Below are positions 44,020-54,300 of a DNA stretch of 64,000 nt, piece by piece (position 1 is the first letter of the stretch; each line of letters begins with the position of its first letter). The notes below the pieces were generated by a model. That model had not been told where the DNA came from and did not search any database. It worked only from the letters and a program-made list of their open reading frames with translations. The stretch comes from Thermodesulfomicrobium sp. WS (GTDB lineage Bacteria; Desulfobacterota; Desulfovibrionia; Desulfovibrionales; Desulfomicrobiaceae): positions 1,488,001-1,552,000 of the forward strand of contig NZ_AP027130.1 in the NCBI RefSeq assembly GCF_027925145.1. The letters run 5' to 3'. The translations under genes and the position numbers were made by a program.

Positions 44020-47000
44020 CTACACCTTCTGACCACATCCGGGGCAGAAGCGGTACTCCTCCCGCGTGACCGCCATGCCGCACGTGGGACATTTCTTGGG
44101 GGCGGGGACCAATACCACCAGGAGTTCCCCCTCCTTGACCGGCACCATCTTCTTGTCCTCATGAAAGTCCGCGAATTTCAGCACGCGTTCCACCATGCCA
44201 TCCACGGGTGCGAGCACGGCCTTTTCCTGCTTCATGATGGAGATATTGCAGATCTCTTCGCCTTTTTTGACCAGATCCCCTGGCTTCACGTGCATGACCC
44301 AGAGGTCGCCATTGGATGGGGCAGCCACATGATAGGGATTGTTGGGATCCGCCATCTCCACGCCGCCCTCGTCCTTGGCCGTGCCTTCCGCCACCTTCAC
44401 CTGCATGCTGAAAAACTCGGAATCGAGACTGTAGGCAACCAGGCTCATGCCGTGGTCGTCAGGGCGGGCGATATGCGTGATCACCAGCTCATGGTGCTTG
44501 CCGAGGCTGTCGCGGAAAAGGAGCTTCTCGCCCACCCGCAATCCCTCGAACCAGACATGCAGCGGCAAGTTGTTGGGATCGCCGTACGTGCGCACGAATT
44601 GGATGGTCTTGAGGGCGTCGCCGGGATGATTGAGGTACATGATGAGCTCTTCTTCCGTGGGCGCCCGGCCAATGTGCTCAGTCAAGGCGCGGGTCTCGGC
44701 GGCGATATCCACGTCCGCCAGGTTCACCAAGGGAGAGCGCTCCGTGCGCCGCGCCAGGGCCTCCGCATAGTCGGGACCAAAGGCGGAGGCGTACACCCAA
44801 TCCGGCGGGAACCCCAAGGGCAGGCGGCCGAACTTTCCAAGCAAGAGGTCGCGGAAGGCGTCGTTGGCGTCCTGATAGATCATGAGGCGGTCGCGACGCA
44901 GCTCCTCGGAAACCTGATCTTCCGGCGTATTTACAACCTGATCGAGCACATGCAAAAGCCGCCGCACCGCCTTGCGTCCACCGCGTTTGAAGGCGCAGGT
45001 CACCGCCAGAAACGCCGTATTCCAGGTAATCTGCGACCCAGGAGTCACGTCGTGGTAGCGTACGATTTTGCGCGTCCCGGCCAGGAACTTGAGCATGTAC
45101 GGCAGCAGATGAATATATCCCTGCTTCATCGCCCCTTCCTGCGAGGACGATGTGGCCCCTCCCGGCATTCCATGCTCGACGACGTCATAATCGATGCCTT
45201 GAAAATACGGCGCGGTGTAGCGATCGTAGTAGGGCATGATCTGTTTGAGCACAAAGCCCGCAGTACGGATCATCTCTTTGTTGAGATTGGTCTTCATGCC
45301 CAGCTCTTCGATGTAGGCCGCGGTGGAGAGCACCTCCCCCTGGCCATACCAGCGCACCGCCGCACCGATGGCGGTATCGACGATATGGGCTCCGGCCTTG
45401 GCGGCCGCCGCCACTGCAGGTACGAAGAGTCCATCCGTGTAGTGCCGATGATAATGGATCACGAGCTCCGGATAGGCCTTGCGGAGGGCGGAAACGAGCT
45501 CGGTCATGAACCGGGGCGGACACACCCCTGCCATGTCCTTGAGCCCAAGGATAATGAGCTTTTCCGCTTTTTTCTTGGAACACCCCGCCACTTCGGCGGT
45601 CATGGCGATGATCTCCTCCACCACGCCCAGATAGTGCGGCACGTCAAACCCCTGGGCCCACGAGAGCGAGATGGCCGGCTCCCAGATATTCTTCCTCGAG
45701 GCGAGCGCCACTTCCGCAAACGGGCGCATGTTTTCGATGTGATTGAGAAAATCGAAACAGCGGATGACGTCGTAGTGCTCGCAGATCATCTCGCCGGTGC
45801 GGCGCATGAGGTTGCGCGGCTGGGGCTTGTAGCCGAGCACATTGGTGGAACGAATGAGGATCTGTTTGAGGGTCTTGGGGGCAAAGGCGTTCCACTCCTT
45901 GGCCTCGGTAAAGGGATAGGTCATGTTGGCGAGCATGGCCACGTGGAAATGGGCACCGCCGCCGTTTTCCAAGGAGAAGAACCCGCAATTGTCCAAGTAG
46001 GGACCAATGATGCGGTCCTCGGCCAAGCGGAAGCGGTTGCCGGAGTTGGACTGGGTGATGTCACGGCACGTGGTGTCAGAAAAATGCACGTACCCGGAAT
46101 CACGAATGAAATCGAGGATGGCGTCGCGATCTCCGCGCGGGTAGGGATAGCGGTAGTATTCCGGCTCGATGCGCGGCAGGCTCGGCCGGAAAGGACCGAT
46201 GCGAACGCTGTCGCGGGTGCGGTATTCGCCCAGTTTCAAATACGGATTATACCCCTTGGCGGAAATTTCCGCCACCAAGCGGGCCAGACGCATGGCCTCC
46301 GGCTCTGGATCCCGGTAGTCCATGAGTTCGGGAGTGGTATCCACAAAGGTGGTGTCGTAGTCGCCGCTGCGGAAGCGGGGATGGGCGATCACCTGCCGGT
46401 GGAAAGGGATGGTGGTCTTGAGCCCGCCGACAATGTACTCGCCCAAGGCCCGCTCCAAGGTCCCCAGCACCTTGTTCCAATCCCGACCATACGCAATGAG
46501 CAGCGACGCCGCCGAGTCATACTGCGAGGGAAATTCATAGCCGCTGCTCACGCACGAATCCACTCGAATCCCTGGGCCGCCAGGCGAGATGTAGCGGGTG
46601 ATCCGACCGGAGTTGGGGGCGAATTTCTGCCGCGGGTCCTCACAATTGATACGCACCTGGATGGCACAGCTATGCGGCAGGATTTCTTCTTCCCGCAGCC
46701 GCAGTTCGGCGCCAAAGGCCACGGCGATCTGCTCTTCCACGAGGTCGATGCCGTAGCGGCACTCGGTGATGCCGTGCTCCACCTGCAGACGCGTATTGAC
46801 CTCGATGAGGTACGGTCGCCCCTCGCGGTCCACCAGAAACTCCACCGTGCACAAGGAGAAATAGCCCACGGCCTGCACCAAGCGACGGGCGTAGTCCTTG
46901 AGCTGGGCGCGCAGCGCCGGTGTCATGCCCGGCCACGGGGAGGGGGTGATCTCCACCAGTTTCTGATGATTGCGCTGAATGGTGCAGTCGCGCTCATCAA

Positions 47001-47700
47001 AGGCGAAGATATTGCCGTACTTGTCGGCGATCACCTGGATTTCGATGTGACGCACCGAGGTGAGCAGTCGCTCCACATAGAGCCGGGGGTTGCCGAAGGA
47101 GGCCTGCGCCAAGGCCGAGGCCTTGATGAAGGAGTCTTCCAGTTGCCCTTCGTCGAACACCTCGTAAATGCCCCGGCCGCCGCCGCCGCCTTCGGCCTTG
47201 AGCATGACCGGCAAGCCCAGCTGCCGGACCACCTCTCGGGCTTCCTCAATACTCACCGCCCCCTCGGAGCCAGGCACCACCGGGATATCTAGGCTTTTGG
47301 CAAGTCGCCGCACTTCGACCTTGTTCCCCAAAAGCCGCATGGCCTCGGCCGTGGGGCCGATGAAGACAATGCCCGCCTCCGCACAGACCCTCGGGAAGTT
47401 GTCGTCTTCGGAAGCAAACCCCCACCCGGGATGGATGGCAATAACCCCTTTGGCTTTGGCCTTGGCCACAATGGTCTGGATGTCCAAATACGCCCGGTGG
47501 TCTTCGCCCAAAAGCAAAAGTTCATGGGCTGAAGCTGTATAGGGTGCGGTTTTGTCCACATCCGTGGCCGTCACCAGAGGCACTGCATGGAAAACTTCCT
47601 TGATGGAACGCATGATCCGCCGCGCCGGGATCCCCCGGTTGGCCACCAAGATCTTTTTCCCACGAAGTTCCTCGACAACCGCATCGAAGGTGCGCGCCAT
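44020..47700 (-). CDS. pyc: pyruvate carboxylase (atypical, with C-terminal zinc ribbon)
   Basis: A 1226-residue biotin enzyme making oxaloacetate from pyruvate. Biotin carboxylase comes first (HPGWGFASEDDNFPR; KAEGGGGGRGIYEV), then carboxyltransferase (FSDTTCRDITQSNSGNRF; LKDMAGVCPP with metal ligands near HYHRHYTDG), then the biotinyl domain. The biotinyl site is IMKQEKAV, where most carry AMKM. After it the protein ends with two CxxC pairs (CPTCG and CPGCG), a zinc-ribbon-like tail unusual for the family. Substitutions such as ANRGIPARRI for ANRGEIAIR mark a divergent subfamily. The biotin ligase gene ends 21 bases upstream. Confidence 0.93.
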   Translation of the reverse strand: MARTFDAVVEELRGKKILVANRGIPARRIMRSIKEVFHAVPLVTATDVDKTAPYTASAHELLLLGEDHRAYLDIQTIVAKAKAKGVIAIHPGWGFASEDDNFPRVCAEAGIVFIGPTAEAMRLLGNKVEVRRLAKSLDIPVVPGSEGAVSIEEAREVVRQLGLPVMLKAEGGGGGRGIYEVFDEGQLEDSFIKASALAQASFGNPRLYVERLLTSVRHIEIQVIADKYGNIFAFDERDCTIQRNHQKLVEITPSPWPGMTPALRAQLKDYARRLVQAVGYFSLCTVEFLVDREGRPYLIEVNTRLQVEHGITECRYGIDLVEEQIAVAFGAELRLREEEILPHSCAIQVRINCEDPRQKFAPNSGRITRYISPGGPGIRVDSCVSSGYEFPSQYDSAASLLIAYGRDWNKVLGTLERALGEYIVGGLKTTIPFHRQVIAHPRFRSGDYDTTFVDTTPELMDYRDPEPEAMRLARLVAEISAKGYNPYLKLGEYRTRDSVRIGPFRPSLPRIEPEYYRYPYPRGDRDAILDFIRDSGYVHFSDTTCRDITQSNSGNRFRLAEDRIIGPYLDNCGFFSLENGGGAHFHVAMLANMTYPFTEAKEWNAFAPKTLKQILIRSTNVLGYKPQPRNLMRRTGEMICEHYDVIRCFDFLNHIENMRPFAEVALASRKNIWEPAISLSWAQGFDVPHYLGVVEEIIAMTAEVAGCSKKKAEKLIILGLKDMAGVCPPRFMTELVSALRKAYPELVIHYHRHYTDGLFVPAVAAAAKAGAHIVDTAIGAAVRWYGQGEVLSTAAYIEELGMKTNLNKEMIRTAGFVLKQIMPYYDRYTAPYFQGIDYDVVEHGMPGGATSSSQEGAMKQGYIHLLPYMLKFLAGTRKIVRYHDVTPGSQITWNTAFLAVTCAFKRGGRKAVRRLLHVLDQVVNTPEDQVSEELRRDRLMIYQDANDAFRDLLLGKFGRLPLGFPPDWVYASAFGPDYAEALARRTERSPLVNLADVDIAAETRALTEHIGRAPTEEELIMYLNHPGDALKTIQFVRTYGDPNNLPLHVWFEGLRVGEKLLFRDSLGKHHELVITHIARPDDHGMSLVAYSLDSEFFSMQVKVAEGTAKDEGGVEMADPNNPYHVAAPSNGDLWVMHVKPGDLVKKGEEICNISIMKQEKAVLAPVDGMVERVLKFADFHEDKKMVPVKEGELLVVLVPAPKKCPTCGMAVTREEYRFCPGCGQKV

Positions 47701-47721
47701 CTCTTTCTCCTCAAAATCGCT

Positions 47722-48546
47722 CTATGAGTTAGGGGACAGAGGTCGCAGCGATCCACTGGTGATCCGCGCCTCTTCGCCTCCAGGAAGCGCCAACCGCAAG
47801 GCCCCGTCCTCGGCCACACCGCAGAGAACACCACAAATCGATGATCGATGATCTTCGACCTGAACCCATTGGCCATGCCAGGCCAGACAGGAAGAAAGGG
47901 AAGAACACCACGCCGCAGGACTCATGGAGGCAGGGATCGTCTCGTAGCAGAGACGAAGCCCGTGCACAAGTTGCCGCCACAGGGCCAAAACCGGCGGGCA
48001 CGGCGCGGGAAGCCTCCCTGCGGGAAGAGCTGCTTCGGATCGAAGCTCCTCGATTGGCGGGGCGGAAACAAGATTGATGCCAATACCGGCCACGAGCACG
48101 CCGTCGCGCTCTTCCAGGAGGATCCCGCCGAGTTTCTTCCCTTCCAAAACCAGATCGTTGGGCCACTTGAGACGCACGGCTTCCTGCCCCAATCCTTGGC
48201 GTATCCCGAACCCCACCATGAGGGAGACCAGCGGCACCCAGGCAGAAGGGAGGTTCGGCAACCGCACGCTGGCGTAGAGGTTTCCCGGAGGAGAAGTCCA
48301 CGACCGCCGCATCTGTCCTCGGCCTGCCCATTGGCGGGCGCATAGCACCGAATCCCACGGGGCAAGCTCTCCGCGCCGCACCAACTGCCACGCCACGTCC
48401 AAGGTCGAAGAACAGGCCGCAAGCACCCTCACCCGTTCCGGGCCAGGCCAGCCAGGATCCGCACATCCCATGGCCTGCCACAACGAGTCTTCGGGGCGCA
48501 GCGGTGCGCCCAAGGCATCGTCATCCCAATCCACACAGAGAGGCAT
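47722..48546 (-). CDS. birA: biotin--[acetyl-CoA-carboxylase] ligase, without DNA-binding domain
   Basis: A 274-residue biotin protein ligase that attaches biotin to carrier proteins such as the pyruvate carboxylase next door. The catalytic core shows ARQWAGRGQMRRSWTSPPGN (the GRGxxxR biotinyl-AMP loop), LKWPNDLVLEGKKLGGIL, GVLVAGIGINL and a short C-terminal SH3-like domain. No N-terminal helix-turn-helix is present; the first ~40 residues are unrelated. It is therefore probably not the biotin repressor. It overlaps the cheR stop by one base and precedes pyc. Confidence 0.93.
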   Translation of the reverse strand: MPLCVDWDDDALGAPLRPEDSLWQAMGCADPGWPGPERVRVLAACSSTLDVAWQLVRRGELAPWDSVLCARQWAGRGQMRRSWTSPPGNLYASVRLPNLPSAWVPLVSLMVGFGIRQGLGQEAVRLKWPNDLVLEGKKLGGILLEERDGVLVAGIGINLVSAPPIEELRSEAALPAGRLPAPCPPVLALWRQLVHGLRLCYETIPASMSPAAWCSSLSSCLAWHGQWVQVEDHRSSICGVLCGVAEDGALRLALPGGEEARITSGSLRPLSPNS

Positions 48547-49826
48547 CAGGCAGTGCCCGCCTGCTTTGCGGCTTTCTTTTGCAGGAGCAGCTTCTTCAAG
48601 GCCACCTTGTCCGCCGGCGGTCCTTGCGGGGGCAGGCGCCGGGTTGGGGGCGGCGGAGCCTGGCGGCGCGGCGGGGCAGGACGCGCCGCAGCCTCCTGCT
48701 CCACAGGTGCTGGCGCAGGGGGGGACACAGCGAGCGTTTCAGGGTCCCGCGGCAACGGGGGCGCAGCCTGCGGCGGCCGCACCGTGGTCGCGCCTGGTGA
48801 CGGCGGAGTCGAGGCAGGCGCTGCCGGCGTTTTCGGCATAGCGGCGGCGGACGCTCCCAGGGGCGCCGCGGCAGGCCGGGAGGTACTGGCCAAAGACGGG
48901 CGGGGCGCAGCCACCGGCCGCGGCGGAGAAGGAGCAGAAAAGGCCGCAGGCTGCGGCGGCGCTGTGCTCGCGGCAGCCGGGCGCGGGGATCCAGCCAACT
49001 GATAAAACACGGCGCGCATATACCGCCGCGGCTCGAACATTGTCGTCACCCCGGAAAGGGACTCGGTGGACCCAATGATGAGCGCACCGTCCGGTTCGAG
49101 CACGCCAGCGATCTTCTCGAACACCGCCCGCTTGTCGTGATGCGTAAAGTAGATGGCCACGTTACGGCAAAAGACCACATCGAAACGGCCAAGGCCGGTA
49201 AACGGCTTCATGAGATTGAATTTCTTGAATACCGCCATGGCGCGGATCTCGTCCTTGATGCGCCATCCATCTCCAGTGGACGTAAAATAGCGGTGTAAGA
49301 CATTCATGGGGAGCCCACGTTCAATCTCAAACTTGTTGTACTTGCCGTAGCTCGCTTTGGCGATGGCTTCGTCGGAGATATCCGTACCGAGGATCGAGAT
49401 CTGGTAGCGATCGAGCCGCCCGAGGGTCTCCACGAGGGCGATGGCGATGCTATACACCTCCTGACCCGTGGAACATGCCGCACTCCAGATGCGAATGGGG
49501 ATCGGCCGGCCTGCATATACCTTGGAGCGGGCGTCGATGATGTCTGGGAGGATTTTGTACTTGAGGACCTCAAAGGGAGCATTGTCGCGGAAAAACAACG
49601 TCTCATTGGTAGTGATGGCGCTGACAATATCTTTTTCCATCTCCCCGCTTTTGTCCGCAACGGCCCTCTGGTAGAGCTCCATGTAGGACGACAGGCCATA
49701 CTTGGAAAGCAATGGCTTGAAGCGCGACTCCAAAAGATATGCCTTGCTCGCATCCAGGGCCACGCCGCACAAGGCATAGACATATTTGGTCAGCGTACTG
49801 ATTTCGTCGGCAGTAATGGCCACCAT
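48546..49826 (-). CDS. cheR: chemotaxis methyltransferase CheR with Pro/Ala-rich tail
   Basis: A 426-residue SAM-dependent methyltransferase that methylates glutamates of chemoreceptors. The first ~275 residues are the CheR domains (N-terminal helical part, then TNETLFFRDNAPFEVLK, WSAACSTGQEVYSIA as SAM motif I, and FDVVFCRNVAIYFT). The last ~150 residues are an unusual low-complexity Ala/Pro-rich extension ending in a basic Lys/Ala segment, absent in typical CheR (~280). It lies 21 bases downstream of cheB. Confidence 0.94.
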   Translation of the reverse strand: MVAITADEISTLTKYVYALCGVALDASKAYLLESRFKPLLSKYGLSSYMELYQRAVADKSGEMEKDIVSAITTNETLFFRDNAPFEVLKYKILPDIIDARSKVYAGRPIPIRIWSAACSTGQEVYSIAIALVETLGRLDRYQISILGTDISDEAIAKASYGKYNKFEIERGLPMNVLHRYFTSTGDGWRIKDEIRAMAVFKKFNLMKPFTGLGRFDVVFCRNVAIYFTHHDKRAVFEKIAGVLEPDGALIIGSTESLSGVTTMFEPRRYMRAVFYQLAGSPRPAAASTAPPQPAAFSAPSPPRPVAAPRPSLASTSRPAAAPLGASAAAMPKTPAAPASTPPSPGATTVRPPQAAPPLPRDPETLAVSPPAPAPVEQEAAARPAPPRRQAPPPPTRRLPPQGPPADKVALKKLLLQKKAAKQAGTA

Positions 49827-49846
49827 AGGCGTTCTGTTGGGGCGTC

Positions 49847-50920
49847 CTAACGCACCGTGCGTACGATCTCTTCCGCAATGCGGTCCAGCGGAGCAACAAT
49901 ATCCACCACGCCTGCTTCAATGGCCATCTTCGGCATGCCATACACCACGCAGGACGCCTCGTCCTGACCAATGGTGACCGCGCCGAAGCTCTTCATTACC
50001 TTGAGTCCTAGGGTGCCATCGCCGCCCATGCCGGTCATGATAACACCGGTAGCCAAAGCCCCGTACTCCCGGGCCACGGAGCGGAACAGGTAATCCACCG
50101 AGGGTTTGCAATTGTTCTCCGGCGGATCGTCCGTGATCTGGATGACTTTCAGGCCGGCGCTGCCGGAGGCAACCCGCATTTGCTTGCCCCCTGGGGCGAT
50201 ATAGATGGTATCCGGCACCACGATATCGTTGTGCTCGGCCTCCCGCACCGTATAGGCGCATTTGGCGTCCAGGCTTTCGGCGAGAGACTTGGTAAACACC
50301 GGCGGCATGTGCTGCACCAAAAAGATCGGCACCCCCAATTTGGGGAGCATGGGGAGCATCTGCGCCAAGGCATTGGGGCCGCCCGTGGAAATGCCGATGG
50401 CCACAGCCTTGGACTTTCCTACCCGGCGCGCCAGGGGGGCTCCAGAAGGCTTGGCTGCCGGAGCGGCTGTCGGCGGCGCGGGCGTTGGGCGCGAGCGCAG
50501 CAGCCGCCGCACTTCCATACGTTTGGCGTACGCCTTGATGCGCGGCACCAGGGCGCTGCGCAACTCCCGCACCGCCTGCTCCCGGTCCTCGGCATCAGGC
50601 TTGGTGATGAAATCAAATGCCCCCAATTCCAGGGCCCGGAGCGTGATTTCACTGCCCCGCTTGGTGAGGGTGGAAAGCATGATAACCCCCACGTCCAAGC
50701 CACGGCGCTGCATTTCTTCCAAGAGTTCCAAGCCGTTCATCACCGGCATCTCGACATCCAAGGTGATGAGGTCCGGCTGTACCGAAGCAATACGTGACAA
50801 GGCGATCTGGCCGTTATTGGCGGTGCCCACCACTTCCACATCAGGGACTTCTGCAAGAATATCCGACACCACTTTCCGGTACATGATGGTGTCGTCCACC
50901 ACAAGAACACGAATGGGCAT
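49847..50920 (-). CDS. cheB: chemotaxis methylesterase/response regulator CheB
   Basis: A 357-residue protein-glutamate methylesterase. The N-terminal receiver has VVDDTIMYRKVVSD and phospho-acceptor Asp in ITLDVEMPVMNGLELL. A Pro/Ala-rich linker (~residues 140-165) is followed by the esterase domain with GISTGGPNAL (active Ser), LVQHMPPVFTKSLAE (His) and MTGMGGDGTLGLK (Asp). ATG 50920 (MPIRVLVVDD) has GGGAG upstream and avoids an upstream extension. Confidence 0.96.
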   Translation of the reverse strand: MPIRVLVVDDTIMYRKVVSDILAEVPDVEVVGTANNGQIALSRIASVQPDLITLDVEMPVMNGLELLEEMQRRGLDVGVIMLSTLTKRGSEITLRALELGAFDFITKPDAEDREQAVRELRSALVPRIKAYAKRMEVRRLLRSRPTPAPPTAAPAAKPSGAPLARRVGKSKAVAIGISTGGPNALAQMLPMLPKLGVPIFLVQHMPPVFTKSLAESLDAKCAYTVREAEHNDIVVPDTIYIAPGGKQMRVASGSAGLKVIQITDDPPENNCKPSVDYLFRSVAREYGALATGVIMTGMGGDGTLGLKVMKSFGAVTIGQDEASCVVYGMPKMAIEAGVVDIVAPLDRIAEEIVRTVR

Positions 50921-50933
50921 ATGGTCTCCCGCG

Positions 50934-51374
50934 TTACTCGTCAGCGAGGACGGCATCAATGTCCAAGATAGCGACGAGTTCTTTTCCAGACTTACATACT
51001 CCGTGAAAATATTTGCCTTTAATACCCTTGATATTGGACGGCGTCGGCTCCACGTCTTCCCATCGCGTCGTCACGACATCGGCAATACGGTCCACCAAGA
51101 GGCCGATATTTTCTTCGCGAGAATTGACAATAATAATACGGCTTTGCTCCGTCTTCTTCGACTGACCGAGACCCAGCTTCTTTCCCAGATCGATGATGGT
51201 GACGATACGACCACGCAAATTCATGATGCCGAGCACATACGCTGGGGCTCCTGGGACCCGCGTCATCTCCATCTGCTTGTTCATTTCTTGGATAACGCGG
51301 ATATCAATGCCACACAGGGCGGATCCCACATAAAAGCACGACATTTGCAACTGACCGCTTTGTTGCGTTTTCAT
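50934..51374 (-). CDS. cheW: chemotaxis adaptor CheW
   Basis: A 146-residue scaffold protein linking receptors to CheA. The SH3-like CheW fold appears as MSCFYVGSALCGIDIRVIQEM, VLGIMNLRGRIVTIIDLGKKLG and GLLVDRIADVV. ATG 51374 follows AAGGAGG. It lies between cheA and cheB on the same strand, 9 bases from cheA. Confidence 0.95.
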   Translation of the reverse strand: MKTQQSGQLQMSCFYVGSALCGIDIRVIQEMNKQMEMTRVPGAPAYVLGIMNLRGRIVTIIDLGKKLGLGQSKKTEQSRIIIVNSREENIGLLVDRIADVVTTRWEDVEPTPSNIKGIKGKYFHGVCKSGKELVAILDIDAVLADE

Positions 51375-51383
51375 GGATCCTCC

Positions 51384-54300
51384 TTAAGCGGCGGCGTAAC
51401 GTTGCAGACAATCATAGATAGACTGGAGCAGACGGTCTTTGTCCAACTTGATCTCATAGGCATCGATGCCCACGGCCTTGCCTCGGGCCTGATCCTCTTC
51501 GCTGGCCAGGGAGGTCAAGGCCACCACAGGCAGTCCCGTAAAACGGGCATCGCCGCGAATCCTCTCCGTCAACTGGAAGCCATCCATGTTGGGCATCTCG
51601 ATGTCCGTGACGACGAGATCATAGCGATCCGGGCCTGCCTGGAGCATATTCCAGGCAACCAGGCCGTCTTCCGCTGTCTCCACAGTGTAGCCGTCTGCCT
51701 CCAGGAATCGCCGCACCTGATTGCGGAAGAACTCCGAATCTTCCACCAGCAACAGGTTGGGCACGCCCGCTTCTCCATCGCCGCCAGTATCGGACACCGG
51801 GGCGACACGCTGGACAAACCAGTCGGGCTGCAGAGTCTGCACCAGCTCGTAAATATCCACGATAAGGGTGGTATGTTCGCCGATGATGGCCGAACCACTG
51901 ATACCTGGCTGACGCAAGGTAAAGGTATCGATGGCCACGTCCAGCTCCATGGCGTCCACCGGCGGGGAAGCCAAAAGACCAATCTCGTGCCCGTTGATGG
52001 AAAAAACGATGACCACGAGCTCGCCCGCAAGCTCGAGCACTCCCACATTAGCCGCTTGATCCAAAGAAAACACCGGGAGACTGCCGCCACGGTATTTGAT
52101 CACCCGACGGCCACTAACCTCTTCAATGTCTTTAGCATGGATGAGCTCCACCCGAGCCACTAAATCTAACGGTACAGCACAATGTTCTTCTGGGGTGTTG
52201 CGGAAAGTGAAGAGCGAAATACGGTCTTCACGGATTCCTTTGGCTGCTTCTTCCTTAGCCAAGGCAACACTCTTCTGCTCGAGGCCAGCAGTAATGCTGA
52301 GATCCGCCAAGCGGCCCAGTCCCGCGACGTCCAGGATCAAGGCCACATGACCATCGCCCATGATGGTGGCCCCGGCATAGCCCTGGCATTCCTTGAAGTG
52401 CCGGCCCAAGGGCTTGACCACGATCTCTACCGAGTCGTGCAGTTCATCCACCACCAACCCATAGCGGAACTGCCCGGCAGACACGACCACGAGGTTGATG
52501 TCCACGGGCTTCTCCGGCGCCGGTTCGCCGCGGAGCACGTGCCCCACCATGCGCGCCGCCGACGAAAACTCGTCACCCAAATTGAGCACCGTGGAGAGAT
52601 ATACCAAGGGGATGAGCTCGCCCCGTAAGATGAGCACTTCCGCATCCCCCACCAGCTCGATGCGCTCGCCGATGCTCTGGGCCGGGACACGCAAGAGTTC
52701 GTCCACATTGACCTGAGGCACGGCAAAACGCTCCTCGCCCACCGAGACCAAAAGGCTTGGGATGATCGCCAAGGTCAGGGGGAGCTTGATGCGGATGGTG
52801 GTGCCCTTGCCCGGCGCAGTCTCGATATCCACCTGGCCGCCCAGCTGATCGAGGTTGGATTTCACCACATCCATGCCCACACCGCGGCCGGAGACATCGG
52901 TGACCTTTTCCGCAGTGGAGAGCCCCGGCAGGAAAATCAGGTTGGCCTTCTCCTTTTCGCTCATGCCCCGGGCCTGCTCTGCGGTGATGAGTCCCTTGGC
53001 CACGGCCTTTTCCACGATTTTGGCAGTATTGAGACCACGGCCATCATCAATGATCTCCACGATGACCTGCCCGGCCTCATGATAGGCCTTGAGCAGGATG
53101 GTGCCCGTGGGGTTTTTCCCTTGGGCGATACGCTCTTCCGGCGGCTCGATGCCGTGATCGGCGGAGTTGCGCACCAAGTGGGTCAAGGGATCGCCCAGGC
53201 CCTCGATGATGGTCTTATCCAGCTCAACTTCGTTGCCTTCCAGCTGGAGATCGATCTGCTTGCCCAAGGAACGGGCCAGATCCCGCACCACACGTGGAAA
53301 CTTGTTGAAGATGGTGCCGATGGTCTGCATGCGGGTGAGCATGATGGTTTCCTGCAACTCCGAGGTCACCAAATCGATGCGCTGCCCGGCCACCTGGATC
53401 TGATGCAGGACGTTGGAGGAGATGGCCTGCATGAGCTGGTTGCGGCTGAGCACCAACTCTCCGGCCAGGTTCATGAGGTCCTCCAAGAGGCTCACATGCA
53501 CCCGCAGGGTCTCGGACTGCGTAAATGTCTTGCCGCCGGGCTTAGGGGCGGCATCTGCCGACGCTGGTTCTTGCTCGCTTGCTGCCGCGGCTGGCGCAGA
53601 TTTGGGCGGCGCCGTAGGTTTGGGCGCTTCCGGTGCGCGAGGCGGCGTCGGGGCCGCAGGGGCAGGTCCCGGTTGAGGCGCCGGCGCACCCACAGCTGCC
53701 GCCAGGGTATCCGCCGAAAACAGCTCTTTCACGAGGTCATCGGTGCGGTCCTCCTCCGGCGTGGGCGGAGTTACCTCCAAAAGCTCCTGGGCGAACTCCG
53801 GGGCCGAAGCCGCCGGGGCCGAGGCCAGGTCCACCGCATGGATGGCCCTCTGATCCAAGTCCAGAAGCGCGGGCATAATGTCCGCCTCGATGATGGAAGC
53901 AAAAAGCACGTACAGCGGGATACGATTGGAAAAATCACCGCTTTCCAGATCGCCTACCGCCTCCAGGTCGAGTTTGACGTCAACAATGGTTCCCGTGGTT
54001 TCCAAGTTCTTGAGGATGTCCAGGACGGTCTTCTTTTTGGCCTCGATGTCGTGAATGAGATCGAACTCCAGGAGATAGAGATTCTTCCCTCCCTTGGTCG
54101 CCTGTTCGAGATCGAAACGAGACACCGCGAACACGGAACGCCCTTGGGGATTTTGGATATCCACCAAAGTCTCCACCGCAGTCTGGACCGCGGGCTTGCC
54201 GCCGCCGGTGACGATGCCGGTGAGCGCTGCGATGTGGCTTTCGATGTCCTCGTCATTGCTCGTGGCCGCGGAGGCGATCATGTCGCGCAATTTATCGAAG

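Noticed and set aside
44161-47292. 1043-codon plus-strand ORF opposite pyruvate carboxylase
   Set aside because: It is a high-GC shadow frame; the minus strand has clear carboxylase motifs and the shadow has no recognisable domain.
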